DNA from: Deltaproteobacteria bacterium
GTDB taxonomy: Bacteria > Desulfobacterota > Desulfuromonadia > Geobacterales > Geobacteraceae
Assembly: GCA_021810985.1 (NCBI GenBank)
Contig: JAJZQA010000005.1
Span: forward strand, 1-19,595
Length of the DNA stretch: 19,595 nucleotides
Reading direction: 5' to 3'
The position numbers were made by a program, and so were the translations under genes. Shown piece after piece: positions 14,274 through 19,595 of this stretch. Position 1 is the first letter of the stretch. The number at the start of each line of letters is the position of its first letter. The notes beneath the pieces are model-generated. The model saw only the letters and a list, made by a program, of their open reading frames with translations, was not told where the DNA came from and ran no database searches.

Positions 14274-15334
14274 GGCTTTTCACTTTTTTCAGCTATCGCC
14301 AACGTTACATTCCCGTGCTTCACTTTCTTCAGCAGCAGGCGCCCTCCCTGCGAGGCAAGCAGGGCGGCCGGCTCCGCCACGCCGGTTGCGCCGATGGCTT
14401 TCAGTGCATGCGGGGATGGTGGCGAGGGGCTGGAAACGACATTCAATTCGCTGCTTTCGTAGAATGTTACCGGGATGGAATATTTCCCGGCAAAGGCCAA
14501 CAACCCCGCTTCATTATTTTTGGCAACGGCGCTGGCAAGGCAGCAGACGCTCTTGAGAGACAGGGCGAGTTTTTCGAGATTGGCCAGGACAACCCGCTCG
14601 ATCTCGTCTGCCTCGGTACCGCTGTTGCAGCCGATACCGAGCACCAGGTTCCGCGGGCGGAGGACCAGGAGGTTCAGAGGTGCGCATTCCGGAGGGATTT
14701 CTCGGTTGCTGACGAATAGGTAGCCGGCGGAGTTGCTGCGAAGAGCTGTCTGAAAATCGGCAAAATAACGGAGGTATCCCCGCGCGGAAACAAACCGCTC
14801 CACCTGCCCGGTCGGGTCGACCACGGCGATTTCTTCGCCTTCCAGCAGCAGGCTGTTGAGGATCTTGACCCGGGGCAGTTCGTCGATGACCCAGCCCTGT
14901 TCTTTGGCCAGCAGATCGAAGGAGGGGAGGCCGTGGGCATCGGTGGCGGTGGTGATGACCGCCGTTGCTCCGGAGGCACGGGCGCACTGTTCCGCCAGCC
15001 GGTTGGCCCCGCCGAGGTGGCCGGAGAGGAGCGCCACGGCAAACCGGCCGGCGTCGTCCATCACCACGATGGCCGGGTCACGATCCTTGCCCTCGAGCAG
15101 CGGTGCGATCAGCCGAACGACAATTCCGCTGGCCATGATGCAGATTAGCCCGTCTTTTTCATGCCACAATCTGCTGATCAGGGAGCGCAGCTCTTCCGTG
15201 TATGGCGTGGCGGGATTTTCGATGCTATCGGCGTGTTTCGACGGAATGAACAGTTCTGCTTCGGGGAGTTCCCGCACCAGTGAAGCACCCAGCCGGGTGC
15301 CGTATGCGGTTATGGCGATGATGGCGATTTTCAT
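14267..15334 (-). CDS. cbiG: CbiG, cobalt-precorrin-5A hydrolase
   Basis: The 355-residue protein begins MKIAIIAITAYG and contains the CbiG N-terminal domain (LICIMASGIVVRLIAPLL; VVMDDAGRFAVALLSGHLGG), a middle region, and the CobE-like C-terminal domain (LVLGIGCNSGTEADEIE; GATGVAEPAALLAS). It opens the delta-lactone of cobalt-precorrin-5A and releases acetaldehyde, a step unique to the anaerobic pathway. The ATG at 15334 fits the family start and has a weak GGA upstream. An ATG at 15343 would add MDA. The stop codon TAA lies in the inverted repeat of the GxxExxY unit, so the last few residues (EKPI) may be altered, but the conserved domain is complete. It begins 30 nt after the cbiF stop. 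Confidence 0.94.
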   Translation of the reverse strand: MKIAIIAITAYGTRLGASLVRELPEAELFIPSKHADSIENPATPYTEELRSLISRLWHEKDGLICIMASGIVVRLIAPLLEGKDRDPAIVVMDDAGRFAVALLSGHLGGANRLAEQCARASGATAVITTATDAHGLPSFDLLAKEQGWVIDELPRVKILNSLLLEGEEIAVVDPTGQVERFVSARGYLRYFADFQTALRSNSAGYLFVSNREIPPECAPLNLLVLRPRNLVLGIGCNSGTEADEIERVVLANLEKLALSLKSVCCLASAVAKNNEAGLLAFAGKYSIPVTFYESSELNVVSSPSPPSPHALKAIGATGVAEPAALLASQGGRLLLKKVKHGNVTLAIAEKSEKPI

Positions 15335-15364
15335 GGCATCCAAATTGTAGGGGCTGATTGATAT

Positions 15365-16141
15365 TCAGGTAACGATCCCTTTGCGGCAACCGTGGCTGAA
15401 TTCCTTGTCATAGAGCAGCGACCGGGCCTTCAATCCTTCCTGCCGTGCCCGGAGGACGTCACCCACCAGGATCAGCGCCTGCTTGCCGATTTCCGCATCC
15501 CGGACCTTCCCGGCGATATCTGCCAGAGTCCCTTCGAGGATCTGTTCGTCGGGCCAGGAGGCGCGATAGACTACCGCTGCCGGGGTTCCGGTGGTATACG
15601 CCCCCTGCAGGAGTTCTTCCACGACCCGGCCGATCATGGCAACGGAGAGGTAGATGACCAGGGTCGCACCAATCTGTGCAATCTCGCGCAGGGATTCCCG
15701 CTCCGGGACCGGTGTTTTTCCTTCCAGGCGGGTGAGGATCACCGTCTGGGAAACCTCCGGCAGGGTCAGTTCCTGCTTAAGTGCCGCGGCAGCGGCAAAG
15801 GCGCTGGTCACTCCCGGTACGACCTCATACTCGATGCCGAGCCGGTCCAGTTCTGCCATCTGTTCCTGAATCGCCCCATAGATGGAGGGGTCGCCGGTGT
15901 GGAGTCGCACCACGTTCCGGCCGGCAAGCACCCCTTCGGCAATGGCTGCGGTAGTTTCTTCCAGGGTCATGGCGGAGGAGTCATAGACTTCGGCTTGAGG
16001 AGCGTGGCAGCGTACCAACTCCCGATCCACCAGGCTGCCGGCATAGATCACCACGCCGGCCTCGCCGAGCAGGCGGGCGCCCTTCACGGTGATCAGTTCC
16101 GGGTCGCCGGGACCGGCGCCGATGAAATGAACTTTTGTCAC
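15365..16141 (-). CDS. cbiF: CbiF/CobM, cobalt-precorrin-4 C11-methyltransferase
   Basis: This 258-residue tetrapyrrole methylase begins MTKVHFIGAGPGDPELIT, the glycine-rich start of the SAM-dependent corrin methylases. RLHTGDPSIYGAIQEQM (near residues 79-95), VPGVTSAFAAAAALKQELT and LTRLEGKTPVPE follow, which are characteristic of the CbiF/CobM branch. It methylates C11 of cobalt-precorrin-4. Translation starts at GTG 16141 with CGGAGGAT 5 nt upstream. It lies 14 nt after cbiL. An 11-residue tail after the core (FSHGCRKGIVT) is variable in the family. Branch assignment is supported by the separate presence of cbiL, cbiH and cbiE for the other methylations. Confidence 0.95.
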   Translation of the reverse strand: MTKVHFIGAGPGDPELITVKGARLLGEAGVVIYAGSLVDRELVRCHAPQAEVYDSSAMTLEETTAAIAEGVLAGRNVVRLHTGDPSIYGAIQEQMAELDRLGIEYEVVPGVTSAFAAAAALKQELTLPEVSQTVILTRLEGKTPVPERESLREIAQIGATLVIYLSVAMIGRVVEELLQGAYTTGTPAAVVYRASWPDEQILEGTLADIAGKVRDAEIGKQALILVGDVLRARQEGLKARSLLYDKEFSHGCRKGIVT

Positions 16142-16155
16142 GAAATCCTCCGAAA

Positions 16156-16863
16156 TTACGACGATTTCTTCACAATCAGCAACGAAAGATAATCCAGTTT
16201 CGTTCCCACCAGCGAATCCAGATCGAAGACCACCCGCTCCTCACTGGTCCCGGCCCGGCTGACAAAGGCGCAGGAACCATCGAGCCCCAGCTCTTTCAGG
16301 AGCGCAAACACCCGATCAAAGACCCGGTTGACCTTCATCAGAACCACCGTATCAAAATCCAGCAGGGTCTGGCGGAGCTTTTCTTCTTCAAAGGTGGCGG
16401 GCAGGATGGCAATCCGTTCGGACGCCGCCGCCAGGGGCATCCCGGCGGCAACGGCCGCGGCGTTGATGCTGGAGACGCCCGGAATCACTTCTACGGGAAT
16501 GTCGGGGTGGCGTTCGCGGAAGATGCGATAGAGGTAGAGGAAGGTGGAATAGAGAAACGGGTCGCCGATGGTGATGAAGGCCACGTCCCGGCCCTGGCGG
16601 ACCTGAGAGACCATCGTTTCCGCGGAGTCTTCCCAGAATTCGTCCAGCCCTTCCTGGTCTTTCTTCATCGGGAAGATGCGGACGAGCACTTCCTGGCGGG
16701 AGCGGTCGAGAAAGGGCTCGATAATGGCGAGGGCATGGCTGGAGTCGCCCGCGCTGGCGGCCGGGGCGCAGATGACCGGGACCTGGCGGAGGATTTTTTC
16801 CGCCTTGCGGGTCAGGAGCTCGGGATCACCGGGACCGACACCGATGGCATAGATGCGGGCCAC
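16156..16863 (-). CDS. cbiL: CbiL/CobI, (cobalt-)precorrin-2 C20-methyltransferase
   Basis: This 235-residue tetrapyrrole methylase starts MARIYAIGVGPGDPELLTRK. It contains VAFITIGDPFLYSTFLYLYR (about residues 94-113), VIPGVSSINAAAVAAGMPL and the VVLMKVNRV segment typical of C20-methyltransferases. It makes the first methylation after cobalt insertion in the anaerobic route. It starts at GTG. The G at 16863 is shared with the TAG stop of cbiET (TAGTG overlap), and TGAGGA in the end of cbiET serves as ribosome binding site, so translation is probably coupled. Length is normal. Confidence 0.95.
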   Translation of the reverse strand: MARIYAIGVGPGDPELLTRKAEKILRQVPVICAPAASAGDSSHALAIIEPFLDRSRQEVLVRIFPMKKDQEGLDEFWEDSAETMVSQVRQGRDVAFITIGDPFLYSTFLYLYRIFRERHPDIPVEVIPGVSSINAAAVAAGMPLAAASERIAILPATFEEEKLRQTLLDFDTVVLMKVNRVFDRVFALLKELGLDGSCAFVSRAGTSEERVVFDLDSLVGTKLDYLSLLIVKKSS

Positions 16864-18080
16864 TATTCCTCACCTCGGCGTGCGGTGATGATGTAGACCG
16901 GGTTGTGGGCCTCGAACATTTTGTATTCTGTCAGGCTGACCGTTTTAGAGACGTTCACGCAGGTTACTTCAACGGTGTAGCCGTGGTCTTCGAGGAATTC
17001 CACCGATTTGGTGAGGGTGTCGAGGGTCACGGCATTGAGAACGATGACGCCGTCCGGTTTCAGACGTTTGTCCACGGCATCGATGATTTCGTCCAGCATG
17101 CCGGCGGAACCGCCGATGAAGACCCGGTCGGGGTTCGGCAGTTCGTCGATTCCTTCCGGAGCATAGGCCTCCACCAGCATCACGTTCTTGGCGGAAAATT
17201 TCTTCAGGTTTTCACGGATAAAGGTCAGGTACTGGGGATTCTTTTCCAAGGCATAAACTTTGCCGTTCGGCATCAGGTTGCCCACCTCGATGGAGACCGA
17301 TCCGCTGCCGGCGCCGATGTCCCAGACCACCAGGTCGTTCTGGATCTGCAGTTTGGCCAGTGTCACGGCCCGGATCTCCTGCTTGGTAATCAGCTTTCTG
17401 GCGGTGGTGAACTCATCATCGGCAATGCCCATGAGCGGGTAATTTTCCAGGTTCGGTTCCCAGGCTTTTATCAGGATCAGGAGGTTGAGGGGTGAGGTCG
17501 GCAGGTCCACCAGGCCCCTGACATCGGTGCGGGTGAATTTTTCCGTGGGCAGTCCCAGATCTTCGCAGAGATGGACGTCATAGCCTTCCGCGCCCCGGTT
17601 GATCAGTTCCTTGGCGATTGCCGCCGGAGAATTCACCTCATCGGTGAGCACCGCTGCCTTATCGGCGGCGATGATCCGGTCGATGGCCCCCTTCAGACCG
17701 CGGCCGTGGACGGAGACAAAGATGGCATCGTCCCACGGCTCCTTGATCCGGGCAAAGGCGTACTGGACACTGGTGACATTGGGGAAGATCTCGATCCGTT
17801 CCTTGGGAAGATTGCGGAACAGGAAGCGGGCCACACCGAAGAAATTCGGGTCGCCGGAGCTGAGCACCACGACCTGTTTTGCGGTGGACTTAAGAAGGTC
17901 AAGCATGATGGAGAGATCGGAAAAGGTCTGCTTTTCGCCCTTGAAATCGGGAAAGATGTCCAGGAGTCGCTGATGGCCGATGAGCAGATCCGCGGAATTG
18001 ATGGCCTCAAGCGCCTTCGAGCCGAATCCTTCCCACCCTGCGATGCCTGCGCCTACCAGATAGATTTTGTGCTGCGGCAT
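16863..18080 (-). CDS. cbiET: CbiE-CbiT (CobL-type) cobalt-precorrin C5,C15-methyltransferase/decarboxylase
   Basis: The 405-residue protein is a natural fusion. The N-terminal CbiE domain (about 1-210) starts MPQHKIYLVGAGIAG and contains SSGDPNFFG at 75-83. The C-terminal CbiT domain (about 225-405) has the class I SAM-binding motif VWDIGAGSGSVSIE with DIGAGSG at 254-260. CbiE methylates C5; CbiT methylates C15 and decarboxylates the C12 acetate. The fusion is common and equals CobL. The ATG at 18080 has an excellent GGGGGAGGGA upstream. An upstream ATG at 18119 would add 13 unconserved residues containing that ribosome binding site. The gap to cbiD (76 nt) shows no clear promoter. Confidence 0.95.
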   Translation of the reverse strand: MPQHKIYLVGAGIAGWEGFGSKALEAINSADLLIGHQRLLDIFPDFKGEKQTFSDLSIMLDLLKSTAKQVVVLSSGDPNFFGVARFLFRNLPKERIEIFPNVTSVQYAFARIKEPWDDAIFVSVHGRGLKGAIDRIIAADKAAVLTDEVNSPAAIAKELINRGAEGYDVHLCEDLGLPTEKFTRTDVRGLVDLPTSPLNLLILIKAWEPNLENYPLMGIADDEFTTARKLITKQEIRAVTLAKLQIQNDLVVWDIGAGSGSVSIEVGNLMPNGKVYALEKNPQYLTFIRENLKKFSAKNVMLVEAYAPEGIDELPNPDRVFIGGSAGMLDEIIDAVDKRLKPDGVIVLNAVTLDTLTKSVEFLEDHGYTVEVTCVNVSKTVSLTEYKMFEAHNPVYIITARRGEE

Positions 18081-18156
18081 GTTTATCCCTCCCCCTGAGC
18101 ATTCAGAAACATATGACATTCTTGACAGATCACGCTCTAGCGCTTTTTGGCTGATC

Positions 18157-19317
18157 CTAGCGGAAATATAGCACTTCTCCTGCGTAGCCCGCCAGTAAAA
18201 CCTTCACCCGGAGACGTGGCGCGAGCTGTTCAGCAAAACGCAAGGCCCTGGTGCTGACAAGTGAAATGACGGTCTTGGCGCGGCCGGTTGCTTCCAGCAC
18301 TTCACGGGCGGTGTTGGCATTCCCGGCAACGGAGGCAAAGCGAGAGGTGCACGGTGAGGTGTCAAGCCACTTCTGCAATTGGCACAGGTCAAGTTGTGAA
18401 GACGCAACATGGGTCTGTTCATGACCGCAAGCGATTTTCAAAAGTTTGGCGAATTGAGCGGCAAGAACCACATTCCTGATCCCCTTGCCTTCGCAGGCGC
18501 GCAAGGCGTAGCCCACATGGTCACCCATCATGATGAAAGCCTCATCGGAGAGTCTGTGCAGGATATTTTTCCGCGGCTTTTCAGCAACCGTGAAGCTGGG
18601 GTTGGGCGAACTGGCGGATTCCTCGGCAAGATGCCTCTGCGCTGCCATTTCGCTGGTCCTGCCGGTAGAAAGCACCAGGGTTTTGCTGCCGCAGGCAATA
18701 GCAACGTCGATGGCTGCGTTGATGGTTTCAGTCCAGGCCAGACTGGAGATGGGTTTCACAATGCCGCTGGTGCCGAGAATGGAAAGCCCGCCGATAATGC
18801 CAAGCCGGGAGTTTAGGGTTTTCCTGGCCAGTTCTTCCCCATTGGGAATGCTGATAGTCACATGCGGCACCACGGTTACCGACTGCGCTGTTAATAACGG
18901 GCAGTGGAGTGAGAACACCTCGTTGACAACTTCCGCGATCATCTTCCGGGGAATCGGGTTAATGGCCCATTCTCCCGGGGATATCGCCAGACCCGGTTTG
19001 GTGACGCGTCCGATACCGGTTCCGCCCCGGATTACCACGGATTCATTTCCCGCTGCCTCCGCGAAGGTCAACTCCGCGTGAATTTCCGCGCCATTGGTTA
19101 CGTCAGGGTCATCACCGGCATCTTTGACGACATAACAGCGGGCAGAGTCGGCGCTGAGTTCCTGTCCATGCAGGCGGAAACGGACGCTCTCTCCGGTAGG
19201 AAGGATTATGTCCGTTTCATCCAGCAACTGCTGGTCTCGCAGCATAAGGACTGCTCCCCGTGTCGCGGCGGTTGCGCAAGCCCCGGTGGTATACCCGTGC
19301 CGCAAGGTTTTCGTCAT
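18157..19317 (-). CDS. cbiD: CbiD, cobalt-precorrin-5B C1-methyltransferase
   Basis: The 386-residue protein begins MTKTLRHGYTTGACATAATR, the CbiD N-terminal signature. It also has VIRGGTGIGRVTKPGLAISP, GLSILGTSGIVKPISS and LSTGRTSEMAAQ. CbiD methylates C1 and exists only in the anaerobic, cobalt-early pathway, so it marks the operon type. The ATG at 19317 is placed by AGGAGAGG upstream. A GTG at 19338 would put this site inside the gene. The 102-nt gap back to cbiC shows no riboswitch or terminator. Confidence 0.96.
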   Translation of the reverse strand: MTKTLRHGYTTGACATAATRGAVLMLRDQQLLDETDIILPTGESVRFRLHGQELSADSARCYVVKDAGDDPDVTNGAEIHAELTFAEAAGNESVVIRGGTGIGRVTKPGLAISPGEWAINPIPRKMIAEVVNEVFSLHCPLLTAQSVTVVPHVTISIPNGEELARKTLNSRLGIIGGLSILGTSGIVKPISSLAWTETINAAIDVAIACGSKTLVLSTGRTSEMAAQRHLAEESASSPNPSFTVAEKPRKNILHRLSDEAFIMMGDHVGYALRACEGKGIRNVVLAAQFAKLLKIACGHEQTHVASSQLDLCQLQKWLDTSPCTSRFASVAGNANTAREVLEATGRAKTVISLVSTRALRFAEQLAPRLRVKVLLAGYAGEVLYFR

Positions 19318-19419
19318 ATGAGCCTCTCCTGCACCCACGCGGTGTATAACGCTGAGATGTAGAGTTATGGGTTCAATGAAACAGAAAGCGGGTTTATCTA
19401 ATGATTTCTAAGCTGATTT

Positions 19420-19595
19420 CTACCTTTCCGCCAGTCTCAGCAGGGCGTTGACTACTGCTGCCGCCACGTTTGAACCGCCCTTCCTGCCACGATTGGTGAT
19501 GAAGGGGATACGGCGGCCGGGTGCTTCCCGCAAAAGTTCTTCCTTGCTTTCTTCGGCACCGACGAAACCGACCGGCAATCCGACTACCAGGTCCG
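19420..19595 (-). CDS. cbiC: CbiC/CobH, (cobalt-)precorrin-8X methylmutase, C-terminal fragment
   Basis: The minus strand from the window edge encodes 57 residues ending at TAG (19422-19420). The sequence has VGLPVGFVGAEESKEELL and then FITNRGRKGGSNVAAAVV, the conserved C-terminal blocks of precorrin-8X methylmutase, which moves the C11 methyl to C12 to give (cobalt-)cobyrinate. The start and about three quarters of the gene lie outside the window. It is co-directional with cbiD and presumably upstream of it in the same operon. Confidence 0.93.
   Translation of the reverse strand, partial: DLVVGLPVGFVGAEESKEELLREAPGRRIPFITNRGRKGGSNVAAAVVNALLRLAER

Noticed and set aside
13821..14280. CTTTT direct repeats just outside the GxxExxY unit (13824-13828 and 14276-14280) as a target-site duplication
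   Set aside because: They are five low-complexity bases, not flush with the repeat ends; too weak to claim.
15346..15358. TTGTAGGGGC-like sequence before cbiG as a third copy of the double-hairpin repeat
   Set aside because: Only about ten bases match one end and no partner arm is present; it may be chance or a remnant.
18121..18156. Possible GATCA/TGATC stem between cbiD and cbiET as a terminator
   Set aside because: Only 5 bp at the base, no T-tract in the right direction, and it would interrupt an operon.

Overview
The window looks like chromosome of a delta-proteobacterium (Desulfobacterota), most likely of the Geobacter / Desulfuromonas / Pelobacter group. This is inferred from gene content and order: tolQ-tolR-tonB/tolA diverging from hemW-hrcA-grpE-dnaK-dnaJ, a complete-looking anaerobic (cobalt-early) cobalamin operon, a small siroheme sulfite reductase typical of strict anaerobes, and moderately GC-rich codon use. 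No rRNA, tRNA, CRISPR array or prophage is visible.

Layout. (1) 1-1217, minus strand: the start of a tonB/tolA-like gene (cut by the window edge), tolR and tolQ, an envelope energy-transduction operon with a good sigma-70 promoter before tolQ. (2) 1377-8242, plus strand: hemW, a promoter plus CIRCE operator, hrcA, grpE, dnaK, a terminator, a 164-bp palindromic repeat, dnaJ, and an exported phospholipase-D-like protein. (3) 8399-8440: a strong terminator between converging transcription units. (4) 8462-10457, minus strand: a small sulfite/nitrite reductase and an MFS transporter. (5) 10545-19595, minus strand: cobalamin genes read in transcription order cbiC (partial) - cbiD - cbiET - cbiL - cbiF - cbiG - [GxxExxY element] - cbiH+cbiP fusion - cbiB. 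Most are closely packed, and several overlap or lie within about 20 nt of each other.

How the genes work together. HrcA represses its own operon through CIRCE, and GrpE, DnaK and DnaJ form the Hsp70 machine. In the cobalamin block the C20, C17, C11, C1 and C5/C15 methylations (CbiL, CbiH, CbiF, CbiD, CbiE/T), ring contraction and lactone opening (CbiH, CbiG), methyl migration (CbiC), side-chain amidation (CbiP) and aminopropanol attachment (CbiB) are all present. CbiJ, CbiA, the cobaltochelatase and the nucleotide-loop genes are not in the window, and no B12 riboswitch is seen.

The least ordinary feature is a set of unrelated palindromic repeats that have settled exactly at gene borders and changed ORF ends. 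A roughly 444-bp unit with 27-bp terminal inverted repeats (24/27 matching) carries a GxxExxY (PD-(D/E)XK-like) gene and supplies the stop codon of cbiG. A purine-rich inverted repeat lies in frame between cbiH and cbiP and encodes the linker of the fused 776-residue protein. A double-hairpin repeat supplies the stop codon of cbiB. A 164-bp near-symmetric palindrome separates dnaK from dnaJ. The GxxExxY unit is the best candidate here for an under-described mobile system. I see no evidence for a wholly new multi-gene system.
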